IMG/VR virus record: IMGVR_UViG_3300048590_000403
Coordinates: 1 to 37,873 of that record
DNA length: 37,873 nt
Reading direction: 5' to 3' (one strand)
Origin: a virus
Shown: positions 29,519 to 37,410 of the stretch, one piece after another
Position numbering within the stretch: the stretch's first letter is position 1
Layout: every line of letters starts with the position of its first letter
Made by a program: the position numbers and the translations under genes
The notes under the pieces: generated by a model
The model's input: only the letters and a program-made list of their open reading frames with translations
Database searches by the model: none
What the model was told of the DNA's origin: nothing

Positions 29519-29728
29519 TTACGCCCCCTCTACAATCGCGTAGTGAATGACATTTGTTTTCGTGACTTTGGTGAACGTATAGCCTTCGCGCTCAACGCGT
29601 TCCCATTTGTTGCGCGCGAAAATGTCTTTCAGGTATTCCAAACACGCGCGAACATTGTCCGCGCGAAAAATCGTTTCACCGTAGCACGTACCATAAAGGT
29701 CGTGCCTTTTGATTTTAAAAGTTTTCAT
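29519..29728 (-). CDS. Unknown small protein
   Basis: The 69-residue protein (MKTFKIKRHDLYG..., ADNVRACLEYLKDIFARNKWE, VTKTNVIHYAIVEGA) has a strand-helix-strand look. It starts two bases after the stop of the promoter-proximal gene. Its N-terminus resembles that of the downstream gene at 29314. Function unknown. Confidence 0.6.
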   Translation of the reverse strand: MKTFKIKRHDLYGTCYGETIFRADNVRACLEYLKDIFARNKWERVEREGYTFTKVTKTNVIHYAIVEGA

Positions 29729-29730
29729 CT

Positions 29731-29919
29731 TTAGACCTCAACTTTCAGGCTTTTCAATGTTCGGCGACTGTATTCGTTCGAGATCAAGGTCCCGTCGCCG
29801 CAACGGTAAGTTATCAATCGGCCGTTGGCGGTTTCTTTTATGTCGGTTACAACGACCCGCGAACAAACGGGGGTTTTCACCTCGTCGCCGATTTTTAGTT
29901 GTGAAGCTAGTTTTTTCAT
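29731..29919 (-). CDS. First gene of the leftward cluster, unknown
   Basis: The 62-residue protein is an all-beta small domain (LKIGDEVKTPVCSRVVVTDIKE, RLITYRCGDGTLIS) ending with the charged SRRTLKSLKVEV. The GDEV turn followed by short strands is like a KOW/SH3-type barrel, often RNA- or DNA-binding, but this is only a pattern. It lies downstream of a strong promoter and has GAAGGG as ribosome site, so it is probably among the first proteins made. Confidence 0.65.
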   Translation of the reverse strand: MKKLASQLKIGDEVKTPVCSRVVVTDIKETANGRLITYRCGDGTLISNEYSRRTLKSLKVEV

Positions 29920-29955
29920 TCTTTTTTCCCTTCGTTAGTCTTGCCTTATACATAA

Positions 29956-29984
29956 ATTCTATAGAACCTAACGCGGTAAGTCAA
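29956..29984 (-). promoter_or_regulatory. Leftward sigma70-type promoter
   Basis: On the minus strand TTGACT (29979-29984) and TAGAAT (29956-29961) are exactly 17 bases apart, 5/6 matches to both consensus boxes. It lies 37 bases upstream of the ATG at 29919 and should drive the cluster 29919-27045. Confidence 0.75.
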
Positions 29985-29993
29985 CGAATTTTC

Positions 29994-30040
29994 TTGAAAC
30001 TTGTCATTTTTTCAAATTAAGATCCGAAAAGCATTATAAA
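29994..30040 (+). promoter_or_regulatory. Candidate rightward promoters of the late operon
   Basis: Two overlapping sigma70-like pairs: TTGAAA (29994) with TAAGAT (30018), spacer 18; and TTCAAA (30011) with TATAAA (30035), spacer 18. Neither is strong. The second places its start point inside the palindrome at 30041. The divergent leftward promoter is a few bases away. Confidence 0.4.
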
Positions 30041-30052
30041 CGCTTATAAGCG
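30041..30052. promoter_or_regulatory. Palindromic operator candidate
   Basis: CGCTTATAAGCG is a perfect 12-base palindrome located just after the TATAAA box and before the ribosome site (GGGG at 30061). The position suits a repressor or activator that controls the late rightward operon; the XRE protein (28306) or the HTH protein (23840) are possible binders. Confidence 0.45.
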
Positions 30053-30071
30053 ATCTAAAAGGGGTTAAACT

Positions 30072-30716
30072 ATGGCCGACCAAAGCCAAAAAACGTCACC
30101 GAAGCGCCGTTCACCGTCTCAAATTGAAACAACTAACACCGAATACGACGACACCGCTAAAACGCCGTCAATGCGCGTTGGCGAACCGACTAAGGTGAAA
30201 CTACGTTCGCAACAAACGTTCATGCACCACTTGTTCAAAGCGACAATCGCGATCATGCGAAAAAACGTGTCTTGGGTTAAGTTTCAACCCAAACTTGTCG
30301 ACGTTGAACACGTTCATTTTTTTCACACTAAAAATTCAATGGGCATGCCGCAAGAATACACGAACGAAGTCGGCGGTCACTTTCATAAAATCGAATGGGG
30401 CGTTGACGCGTCCGGGAACCCGGTCGCGAAATGTGGTCCGGCTTTAAAGAAAATTCAAAAGCGCGGCCGCGGCGGTCTCATGTCGACGATCAACAAACAA
30501 ATTTCTTGGGTCGATAAGTTCGACGAAGAATCCGAAGAACGGGTTTTAACGGACGACCATGTTCACGATATGGTGTACATGGGTTCGGATGAATTGAGCG
30601 TTATAAAACAAACACACCTTGCGCCCGGCGCGGCTATGGGTTTTGCGCCCCGTATGCCAACAAACGACAAGGGTGAAAGCGAAATCGAAATCAAGGACAT
30701 GACGGCCGATGCTTAG
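30072..30716 (+). CDS. His-rich protein, first gene of the late operon
   Basis: The 214-residue protein has a disordered, polar N-terminus (about residues 1-45), then a domain with an unusual number of histidines: VEHVHFFHTKNSMGM, GGHFHKIEW and DDHVHDMVYM. The spacing could support metal binding. The C-terminus is acidic. It sits before the terminase genes and directly after the main control region. I do not recognise the family; a DNA-packaging accessory or late regulator is possible. The start follows GGGG seven bases upstream. Confidence 0.65.
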   Translation: MADQSQKTSPKRRSPSQIETTNTEYDDTAKTPSMRVGEPTKVKLRSQQTFMHHLFKATIAIMRKNVSWVKFQPKLVDVEHVHFFHTKNSMGMPQEYTNEVGGHFHKIEWGVDASGNPVAKCGPALKKIQKRGRGGLMSTINKQISWVDKFDEESEERVLTDDHVHDMVYMGSDELSVIKQTHLAPGAAMGFAPRMPTNDKGESEIEIKDMTADA

Positions 30717-31110
30717 TGACGTCCGTCGGATCTTTGACGAAAGTGTCGATACACTTTTCAAAGACAAGCCGAATCTCATTCCGTTTTTTAAAGATCACGA
30801 ACGAAAGAACGTGGTCTTGAACAATTTGTGTGAGCAAATACTTATCATTGAAAATCGAAACTTGAACTTCAAAGCTGAAAACTATCGGTCAACGATAAAA
30901 GATATCGCGCTTTTGTTTTGTAAAGCGGCGTTGAAGCATACCGAAGAATTGAATTTGTCGTCGGCAGAACGTAACCGCCGCGATCGTGAACAAAACATTT
31001 TAAAGATCGCTCAAGAAACTATAAAGGAACTTCAAAAAGATGGGGTCGTCAAAGGTATCGTCGAAGACAAAGTCGAAGACAACCAAGACCGCCAAAATTT
31101 CGGGTTATGA
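30709..31110 (+). CDS. Unknown helical protein before terminase
   Basis: The 133-residue protein is helical throughout (HERKNVVLNNLCEQILIIEN, IKDIALLFCKAALKHTEEL, NRRDREQNILKIAQETIKEL). It overlaps the previous gene by 8 bases and the small terminase gene by 71 bases. It may be a packaging accessory protein; no family was recognised. Confidence 0.65.
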   Translation: MLSDVRRIFDESVDTLFKDKPNLIPFFKDHERKNVVLNNLCEQILIIENRNLNFKAENYRSTIKDIALLFCKAALKHTEELNLSSAERNRRDREQNILKIAQETIKELQKDGVVKGIVEDKVEDNQDRQNFGL

Positions 31111-31486
31111 TCCGGGACGCCCGACGTTATATCATCCGAAGTATTGTCGCGAACTTGTTGACTTCATGGCGCAAGGAAAATCATTCTTTGCGTTCGGCGC
31201 TTTGATCGACGTTCACGTCGACACGCTTTACGAATGGTGCAAAAAGCACAAAGAATTTTCCGATGCTAAAAAGATGGGCGAAGCAAAGGCGTTAGCGTAT
31301 TGGGAAGACGCGGTACAAGCTTCACGAGACAAAACCGGCGCAAAACCCGCGATGTATCTTTTCACGATGCGTTGTCGTTTTGGTCGATACGGTTACAATC
31401 CCGATTCGGCTTTGAATTCATTCAGTGGTGACGGCGAAGACGATTTTGAATTCGACTACGGCGACAAAGATGAAGAAAAAAATTAA
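31040..31486 (+). CDS. Terminase small subunit
   Basis: The 148-residue protein should bind the phage DNA at the packaging start and load the motor. The N-terminus is Lys/Thr/Ser-rich; residues 25-85 hold a helix-turn-helix (GRPTLYHPKYCRELVDFM, FGALIDVHVDTLYEWCKKH) typical of small terminases with a 'G.p......Tl..W...' motif; the C-terminus is acidic. It starts inside the preceding gene (71-base overlap, AAGGAA ten bases upstream) and overlaps the large subunit start by 17 bases. Confidence 0.8.
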   Translation: MGSSKVSSKTKSKTTKTAKISGYDPGRPTLYHPKYCRELVDFMAQGKSFFAFGALIDVHVDTLYEWCKKHKEFSDAKKMGEAKALAYWEDAVQASRDKTGAKPAMYLFTMRCRFGRYGYNPDSALNSFSGDGEDDFEFDYGDKDEEKN

Positions 31487-32726
31487 ATACCGGCGATTGT
31501 CGGCGCAAAAGAAGTTCGACGAATCAGAAAAGTTTTATGACATCTTGTCCGCGGGCTTCGGATACGGGAAAACGTTTTCGCTTGTTATGAAAACGCTTCG
31601 TCTTGCGAAAACAAATCGAAACGTTCCGGGCGCTTTACTTTGTCCGAATCTAAAAATGTTCAAGCGCGACGTTTTGCCAACGCTTGAAGAAATTTGTTTC
31701 ACAAATCGGATACCGTACAAATTTCACAAAACCGAATATGTGATAAAACTTCCCGTTTGGAATTCTAAAATCTGGGTATATCATTCCGAAGACGACGGTT
31801 ATTCGATAAAAGGTTCGAACGTTGGTTGGGGCGCGATCAACGAAGTGAACCTTTGCACGTCTAAAGCGTTTGACGCGTTCGTTTCGCGTATTCGACTAAA
31901 ACATTCGAAGCTTCGTCAATGCGCGATGTCCGGAACGCCCGAGGGGTTTAACTGGTTTTATAACCGCTTTATCGCCGAAAAGCGCGACGACACCGATGTT
32001 TTTTACGGTGACGTCCGCGAAAACCCCCACATAGCCGGTGACTACGTTGACAATCTTTTAAAAACTTACGACCCGCAAGTCGCGCTTCAATACGTCGAAG
32101 GCAAGTTCGTCAACATTAACGCGCTTGCGGCGCTTCACCAATTTGATCGAAAGAAACACGCAACCGAACGAATCGAACGTGACCCAACCCTTGAAGTCTG
32201 GGTTTCTTGCGATTTTAACGTCGACCCGATGTCCGCAACGATTTATAACTACGTTCCCGGTTCAAAACCAAAGCTTCGGGGTTTTGGTGAAGTAAAGATC
32301 CGCGGTGCCGATACTAACGACCTAGGGCGCGCGATCTTGCGAATTGTCGGTTCGCCCCGCGGCGTTGTTATATTCCCAGATCCCGCGGGCGACGCGCGCT
32401 CGACCAAAGGACCGAACACTGACATCGACATTTTGAAATCATTCGGCTTTACCGATATCCGTTACAAGGCGAAAATAGCGTCGGTTCGAAATTGTCTTAA
32501 TGCGGCGAACGCTTTTCTAAGTCGAGACGGCTTGCGTCTTGACCCCGAAAAATGCAAACATACGATCATAGACTTTGAACAGACATCCGTGAAACAAGGA
32601 ACCGGCGAACTCGACAAGTCAGATCCGCAACATACGCATTGGGTCGACGGGTTCAAGAACATGATTGACTATGAATTCCCAATAACTACGGGGGCGGGCG
32701 GTTGGAAAAAAACACAAATCAGATAA
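31470..32726 (+). CDS. Terminase large subunit
   Basis: I choose ATG 31470 (418 residues) over a GTG at 31425. It is the packaging ATPase and nuclease. Seen: Walker A-like SAGFGYGKTFSL (about 28-39), Walker B-like GWGAINEVNL with Asn in place of the usual Asp, coupling motif MSGTPEG, and an RNase H-like nuclease with VSCDFNVDP, FPDPAGDARS and HWVDGFKNMIDY supplying the acidic residues. The length is normal for the family. The N-terminus is short and basic. Confidence 0.9.
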   Translation: MKKKIKYRRLSAQKKFDESEKFYDILSAGFGYGKTFSLVMKTLRLAKTNRNVPGALLCPNLKMFKRDVLPTLEEICFTNRIPYKFHKTEYVIKLPVWNSKIWVYHSEDDGYSIKGSNVGWGAINEVNLCTSKAFDAFVSRIRLKHSKLRQCAMSGTPEGFNWFYNRFIAEKRDDTDVFYGDVRENPHIAGDYVDNLLKTYDPQVALQYVEGKFVNINALAALHQFDRKKHATERIERDPTLEVWVSCDFNVDPMSATIYNYVPGSKPKLRGFGEVKIRGADTNDLGRAILRIVGSPRGVVIFPDPAGDARSTKGPNTDIDILKSFGFTDIRYKAKIASVRNCLNAANAFLSRDGLRLDPEKCKHTIIDFEQTSVKQGTGELDKSDPQHTHWVDGFKNMIDYEFPITTGAGGWKKTQIR

Positions 32727-32908
32727 GCGAATTTATTTTGGAACGTCTTCGCGAAGCGCCTAGTCTTTCCGCGATCGCGTTTGTAAGTGTCGATCACGAC
32801 GGCGTCGCTAGGGTTCACGCTTCGAATTTTGAAATTTGGAACAACGAAGACGTAAAGCGTCTTTTAAATTTATGCGCTGGGGGCGACAAAAATGAAGCTA
32901 ATCATTGA
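32702..32908 (+). CDS. Small protein between terminase and portal
   Basis: The 68-residue frame starts with TTG at 32702 after GGGGGCGGGCGG and overlaps both the terminase end (25 bases) and the portal start (17 bases). It encodes EFILERLREAPSLSAIAFVSVDHDGVARVHASNF, which looks like a real alpha/beta segment. No ATG is available. Function unknown. Confidence 0.5.
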   Translation: MEKNTNQISEFILERLREAPSLSAIAFVSVDHDGVARVHASNFEIWNNEDVKRLLNLCAGGDKNEANH

Positions 32909-34544
32909 AGACCAAATACTTGACGAAGGTTTCCGCGCGCGTGTGATAAAGGACATCAAGTCGGAATCGAACAACGCGCGAAAAAACGAAGCAAAAAAGC
33001 GTTATGAAGTTTATAAAGACAATACCGTCAAGTACGTCATGGCGAAACTTCAACGCGAACTCAAAGACGTTAACACTTTGGCGATAATGGAAAACCGCGC
33101 GGCGAACATTTCAATCGGTAAAAAGGTTATCAATAAACTTGGGCGCGTGTACGCGTGTCCAGTGACACGCGAAACGGGGAGCGAAACGGTCAACAACCAA
33201 ATCGCCGAACTCGCTAAAATCATGAATTTCGACCAAAACCAAAAGAAAGCCGATCGCCTAACACGGCTTCAAAAAAACACACTTGTTTGGTTCTATCCCG
33301 ACGCCGTTGGTGCCGATGAATACCGTATTTGTCAGAAAGTCTATCAACCGTGGCAGTATGATGTATTAGAAAATCCGAACGACCCGGAACGCCCGGCATG
33401 CGTTGTATTTTCTGACTTCAACGATTCCCGTCAATTGGGCTTACCGCTTGGTGAAGGTCCGCAAGTTTCCGCGCTTGAAGGAACGACGTCGGTATCGTCT
33501 CACGGAATGACGCTTGCGACGAATTCTTCAATGGCGATAAACACGGACGAAACTAGAACTTATATCTGGTGGACTAATAACTATCATTTCACGACCGATT
33601 CAAAAGGCAAAATCTTGCGCGCGATTTCGCCGGAAGGTCTTGAAAACCCGATCGGCCGAATTCCCGGCGTCACCGTTGCCGAAGACCAAGACGGCGAATA
33701 CTGGGCGCAGGGCGGTCAGGACTTGATCGACGGCGCGATCTTAGTGAATACACTAATAACCGACATGTTCGCGATCGCGTTCATGCAAGGTTGGGGTCAA
33801 CTTGTTATCACGGGCGACAAGGTTCCCGAAGAATACGTCATGGGACCGCATCACGCGCTTGTTCTTCGATACGATTCTAAAGCCGGTGAAGCAAAGCCCG
33901 AAGTTGACGTGATAAACGCGAACCCGCCGCTTGCCGATTGGATGCGTTCAATTGAACAGTACGTCGCGCTTTTACTTTCAACTAACAATCTAAGTCCGAC
34001 GACGGTCGCTTCGAAGCTTGACGTTTCGGCGTTTCCGTCCGGTGTCGCGTTACTTGTCGACCGAAGCGAATCGACCGATTCGATCGAAGACAAAGAACAA
34101 GATTTCTATTGGGCGGAACTTGCCGAATGGGAAGTCATAAAGCGGTATCATAACTTGTACTATGACCGAAAACTTTTAGCGCCGGAATTCGCGGACGTTG
34201 GGCGAATACCCGACGAAACACGCGTGACACCAAAGTTCGGCGAACGAAACGCGGAAGTCGTAACCGAATCGGAACGCTTGGACAATATGAAAAAACGCCG
34301 CGAACTTGGGGTCGCGTCTCAAATTGACTTAATAATGCAAGACAACCCCGGCATGTCCAAAGACGAAGCGATGAAAAAACTTTTGGATATCAAGAAAGAC
34401 GAAGTCGAATCAATCGGCCGCGAAATGCAAAACCAAATTAAAAACATGCAAGGGCTAAAGAATGGAACCAAATCAACCGACGACGACGGAAGTGACGACA
34501 AAGACGGAAACGCCGACGACAAAGAAGACGGCGAAGACGCGTAA
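32892..34544 (+). CDS. Portal protein
   Basis: The 550-residue protein forms the ring through which DNA enters the capsid. It follows the terminase, has the size of siphophage portals, and shows the usual helical start, a wing region with EYRICQKVYQPWQYDV and a long helix DLIDGAILVNTLITDMFA, then the crown/stem part. The last 35 residues are strongly acidic (DDDGSDDKDGNADDKEDGEDA). That tail is encoded by bases that also encode the start of the SEC-C gene in another frame. The start follows GGGGGCG. Confidence 0.85.
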   Translation: MKLIIEDQILDEGFRARVIKDIKSESNNARKNEAKKRYEVYKDNTVKYVMAKLQRELKDVNTLAIMENRAANISIGKKVINKLGRVYACPVTRETGSETVNNQIAELAKIMNFDQNQKKADRLTRLQKNTLVWFYPDAVGADEYRICQKVYQPWQYDVLENPNDPERPACVVFSDFNDSRQLGLPLGEGPQVSALEGTTSVSSHGMTLATNSSMAINTDETRTYIWWTNNYHFTTDSKGKILRAISPEGLENPIGRIPGVTVAEDQDGEYWAQGGQDLIDGAILVNTLITDMFAIAFMQGWGQLVITGDKVPEEYVMGPHHALVLRYDSKAGEAKPEVDVINANPPLADWMRSIEQYVALLLSTNNLSPTTVASKLDVSAFPSGVALLVDRSESTDSIEDKEQDFYWAELAEWEVIKRYHNLYYDRKLLAPEFADVGRIPDETRVTPKFGERNAEVVTESERLDNMKKRRELGVASQIDLIMQDNPGMSKDEAMKKLLDIKKDEVESIGREMQNQIKNMQGLKNGTKSTDDDGSDDKDGNADDKEDGEDA

Positions 34545-34722
34545 AGGTTATAAACTACAACCGGGTTTCGTTTGGAACCCGCTTTATGCGTATCCGAAAA
34601 ATTGGAAGTGTGTTTGTAAAAGCGGGTTAAAGTACAAACGTTGTTGCCTTCCAAAGATCAAGCCCGCGGTCACGATCGAAGACGCACAAAAGCTAAAAAG
34701 GTTTTTACCGAATGGCTATTAA
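34462..34722 (+). CDS. SEC-C motif zinc-binding protein nested in portal tail
   Basis: The 86-residue protein has a Thr/Lys-rich disordered N-terminus (TTTEVTTKTETPTTKKTAK) and then a SEC-C zinc motif, CVCKSGLKYKRCC at about residues 50-62 (C-x-C-x8-C-C). This motif in SecA-associated and other proteins binds one zinc. The first 83 bases overlap the end of the portal gene in a different frame; AGGG precedes ATG. The next gene starts 11 bases before its stop. A role in portal or head assembly is possible from context. Confidence 0.7.
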   Translation: MEPNQPTTTEVTTKTETPTTKKTAKTRKGYKLQPGFVWNPLYAYPKNWKCVCKSGLKYKRCCLPKIKPAVTIEDAQKLKRFLPNGY

Positions 34723-35200
34723 AAAACTTGTCTATGAATTCGACCCGGTCGAACTTTTAGGCGTTAGCCTTCCCGAAGGGCGATCGAAGCGCCGCGAAGT
34801 TTTAGAAGAACTAGCGGACTACGTTCGAACGGAAGTTTTGTCATACGTTGGTGACGGCAAAAGCCCGGTCGCGGGTGGACAATGGAAGCGGTCATTGTCG
34901 CCGGAATATAAAAAGATAAAAGAAAAAATCAGCGGGTCGACATTCGCGAACTTAGAACTCTACGGCGACATGCTTGACGCGCTTGAAGCGCGTGTCACTT
35001 CAAAAGGGACAATTCAGTTCGGTATTTGGGACGCGACCGAAGCGGCCAAAGCGGACGGTCATAACAACTTTTCGGGCGAATCGGAACTTCCGGCGCGTGA
35101 ATTCATTCCGAACGAAGACAAAAATCAGACCTTTAAAAAACCGATCGTCGACGGAATGAAAGCGATCGCGAAAGAATTCTTCGATGGCGAAGACCGTTAA
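34712..35200 (+). CDS. Mu gpG-like / virion morphogenesis protein, copy 1
   Basis: The 162-residue protein has a helical N-terminus, KSPVAGGQWKRSLSPEYKK, NLELYGDMLDALEA, a strand region IQFGIWD, then a His (DGHNNF) and PAREFIPNED before a last helix. The order 'SP..G....Y, NL.l.G.ml..l, i.iG, H..G, R.FiP' matches the virion morphogenesis (Mu gpG-like) family as I remember it. The next gene shows the same layout. These proteins usually act at the head-tail junction, but here they come before the scaffold. Confidence 0.55.
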   Translation: MAIKKLVYEFDPVELLGVSLPEGRSKRREVLEELADYVRTEVLSYVGDGKSPVAGGQWKRSLSPEYKKIKEKISGSTFANLELYGDMLDALEARVTSKGTIQFGIWDATEAAKADGHNNFSGESELPAREFIPNEDKNQTFKKPIVDGMKAIAKEFFDGEDR

Positions 35201-35780
35201 AGTTAACACCGCGAAATTCAAAAAAGACTTAGAGCGCGAAACCGGGCTTCAAGTCGAAAAGGCTATGAAAAGCGTGACGCGCAACGACAAGATTGAAGTC
35301 GGCGAAGCGGTTATCGACGAAATGAAAGATTTGATTTCAAAAGGCGTAAGCCCGATCGCGCGCAAAGGTCGGTTCGATGCGTACAAATGGGCGGGCGCCG
35401 CGGCTAAAATCATGAAAGTCGCTAGACGCTTGTCGGGCGATCGTCGCGCCAAAGCGAAACAAAAAGCCGAATCTTTAAAAAAATCGAAATATCCCTACAG
35501 TGTGCAAAAAGAGTTTCCGAACAAGCGGGAACGGCCGGTCAATTTATACTTGAGCGGGGCGTTCTTGTCGGATCTTGTCGCGCGACCTTTAGTGAAGGGC
35601 GTCGCGATCGGGTTTCGTTCCCGACTATCGGAACTAAAAGAACAAGGACACCGCGAAGGCGTAAACGGTCAGCCGCAGCGCCCCATAATTCCGGACAAAG
35701 GCGAAGACTTTAGTCCGAGCGTTTACAGGCGTATCGTTAGTGTGGTGTCATCCATTTTGAAACAACGGTTCAAAACTTGA
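35184..35780 (+). CDS. Mu gpG-like / virion morphogenesis protein, copy 2
   Basis: The 198-residue protein has the same order of elements as the previous gene: GVSPIARKGRFDAYKW, VNLYLSGAFLSDLVA, VAIGFRSRL, a His-Gly pair (GHREGVNG) and QRPIIPDKGEDF, plus an insertion of a basic helical part (about 70-105, LSGDRRAKAKQKAESLKKSK). It overlaps copy 1 by 17 bases. The two are probably distant paralogues. Both may belong to the head-tail joining or capsid-assembly set. Confidence 0.6.
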   Translation: MAKTVKVNTAKFKKDLERETGLQVEKAMKSVTRNDKIEVGEAVIDEMKDLISKGVSPIARKGRFDAYKWAGAAAKIMKVARRLSGDRRAKAKQKAESLKKSKYPYSVQKEFPNKRERPVNLYLSGAFLSDLVARPLVKGVAIGFRSRLSELKEQGHREGVNGQPQRPIIPDKGEDFSPSVYRRIVSVVSSILKQRFKT

Positions 35781-35819
35781 TTCAAGACTTGAACTTTATA
35801 ACAAAAAGGGGGCACTATC

Positions 35820-36470
35820 ATGTCAGAAGACAAAACACCGAACCCGACACAAGGTTCCGACGTCATTCCGAAAGCCGAATACGAAAAGTTATCGGCCGAA
35901 TTCAACCGCATCAAAAAGACCGCGGTTGATACGCAAGCGGAACGTGACGACCTAAAAGCTCGACTTGAAGCTTTAGAACATAAAAAAACAGAAGACGGCG
36001 GCGACTTTAAAAAGTTGGCCGAAACTTACAAGTCGAAATTAGACGAAACGGAACAAAAGTTGAATTCTTTTAAAAGTAACGTGATCGTAAACGAAAAGCA
36101 CAAAGCCGCAAGCGCCGCGCTTGTTAAAGCCGGATTGTTGCCCGAAGCTTTGCGTTTACTTGATAAAGAGGATTTCGCGGACATCGAAGTCGAAGTCACC
36201 AACAACGGGCGTTTTCTTTCCCATGGTGTCGATATCTTTGTCGAAAACTTTAAAAAGTCTAACCCTTACGCGTTCGCAAAGGCTTCACCGCCAAAAGTGA
36301 ACAACGGTTCGGGCGGACGTCAAACGGAAGGCGATAGCGACGCGCCGGAATTGACCCACGAATACATGTACGAATTAGAAAAAAAAGATCCAAAAAAATG
36401 GCGTGAAATGTGGCCCAAGTTCATGGACCAATGGCGCGCTAAAAGAAACCAAAATAACAGAACAGTTTAA
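35820..36470 (+). CDS. Scaffolding protein
   Basis: The 216-residue protein has a coiled-coil N-terminal half (YEKLSAEFNRIKKTAVDTQA, RDDLKARLEALEHKK), a middle with ALVKAGLLPEALRLLDKEDF and VDIFVENFKKSNPYAF, and a basic C-terminus (WRAKRNQNNRTV). Helical, charged, with a basic end just upstream of the major capsid gene is typical of internal scaffolds. The start follows AGGGGGC. Confidence 0.85.
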   Translation: MSEDKTPNPTQGSDVIPKAEYEKLSAEFNRIKKTAVDTQAERDDLKARLEALEHKKTEDGGDFKKLAETYKSKLDETEQKLNSFKSNVIVNEKHKAASAALVKAGLLPEALRLLDKEDFADIEVEVTNNGRFLSHGVDIFVENFKKSNPYAFAKASPPKVNNGSGGRQTEGDSDAPELTHEYMYELEKKDPKKWREMWPKFMDQWRAKRNQNNRTV

Positions 36471-36488
36471 CTCTAAGGGGGGTTACTA

Positions 36489-37328
36489 ATGGATAAGTTC
36501 ATGACCGCAGAAACAGAATTAGCGGCGTTGATCCCAGAAATGTGGTCATCGGCTTTTTACCCGACATTGTTGGCGGCGTTGCCGTTTAACGATTCGGTTT
36601 CCCGACAGTATGAAGGCGACATCATGCAGTTAGGTGACACCGTAAACATTACGGACTTCCCGGAATTCGGCGAAGCGCAAGAAATCAACGAAGCCGAAGC
36701 GGTTGACGCTGATAGCGTCGTTGCGAACGGTCAACAACTTGTTATCAACAAACAAGTTGCAAAAGATTTTCAAGTGACGAAGAAAGCAGAACGTCAGTCA
36801 ATCGAAGCTATGAACGCGCTTCGCGACTTGGCGCTTTTTTCGATCCTAAAGAAAATGCAACAAGTTATCATCGACACGATCGTTCCAAGTGCCGCGGCAC
36901 CGGATCACGCGATCGCCTATGATAGTTCGACAACGTTGGCGCTTGCCGATATCTTAGAAGCGAAAGAATTGTTAGACGCTCAAAACGTTGAACAAGCCGG
37001 TCGCGTAATGATAAACGGCGCCGCTCAACATAATGACTTGTTCAACATTTCAGGCTTTACAAGCCGCGACTATATCCCAAGTGGTTCACCGTTAACAGCG
37101 GGCGCCATTGCAACGCCGGTCATGGGCTTCACGCCCAAATTGACAACAGTTGCGGGTAACGTGTCGTATTTGTTTCATCCGATTTTCATGCAACTAGCGG
37201 TTCAACAAGCGCCGCAAGTTGGTGTGTTCAATCGCGGCGGCGAAGGTATTCGCTCAATGCGCGTGAACATGGACGTATTGTTTGGCGTGAAACAAGCGTC
37301 AAACTTGCGCGTTGTAACGTTGACTTAA
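36489..37328 (+). CDS. Major capsid protein
   Basis: The 279-residue protein is the main shell subunit, of the HK97-like coat fold. Features: TELAALIPEMWSSAFYPTLLAALPF at the start, then GDTVNITDFPEFGEAQEIN, QLVINKQVAKDFQVTKKAER (spine-helix preface) and a P-domain with HNDLFNISGFTSRDYIPSG. The end is a beta hinge (RSMRVNMDVLFGVKQASNLRVV). It follows the scaffold, has a strong site (AGGGGGG) and is followed by a terminator. No N-terminal cleaved delta domain is seen. Confidence 0.9.
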   Translation: MDKFMTAETELAALIPEMWSSAFYPTLLAALPFNDSVSRQYEGDIMQLGDTVNITDFPEFGEAQEINEAEAVDADSVVANGQQLVINKQVAKDFQVTKKAERQSIEAMNALRDLALFSILKKMQQVIIDTIVPSAAAPDHAIAYDSSTTLALADILEAKELLDAQNVEQAGRVMINGAAQHNDLFNISGFTSRDYIPSGSPLTAGAIATPVMGFTPKLTTVAGNVSYLFHPIFMQLAVQQAPQVGVFNRGGEGIRSMRVNMDVLFGVKQASNLRVVTLT

Positions 37329-37340
37329 TAGCGAATTGAT

Positions 37341-37366
37341 AAAGCCGAAAGATTGTTTTCGGCTTT
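37341..37366 (+). terminator. Terminator after the capsid gene
   Basis: A perfect 10-bp stem AAAGCCGAAA / TTTCGGCTTT with a 6-base loop lies 13 bases after the capsid stop, followed by TCC. The T-run is short (four T counting the stem end), so it probably acts as a partial terminator or mRNA stabiliser, raising capsid over downstream products. Confidence 0.7.
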
Positions 37367-37410
37367 TCCTTGAATGAAGTTTAACTTTAATTTTTTATAA
37401 GGGGTCTAAC

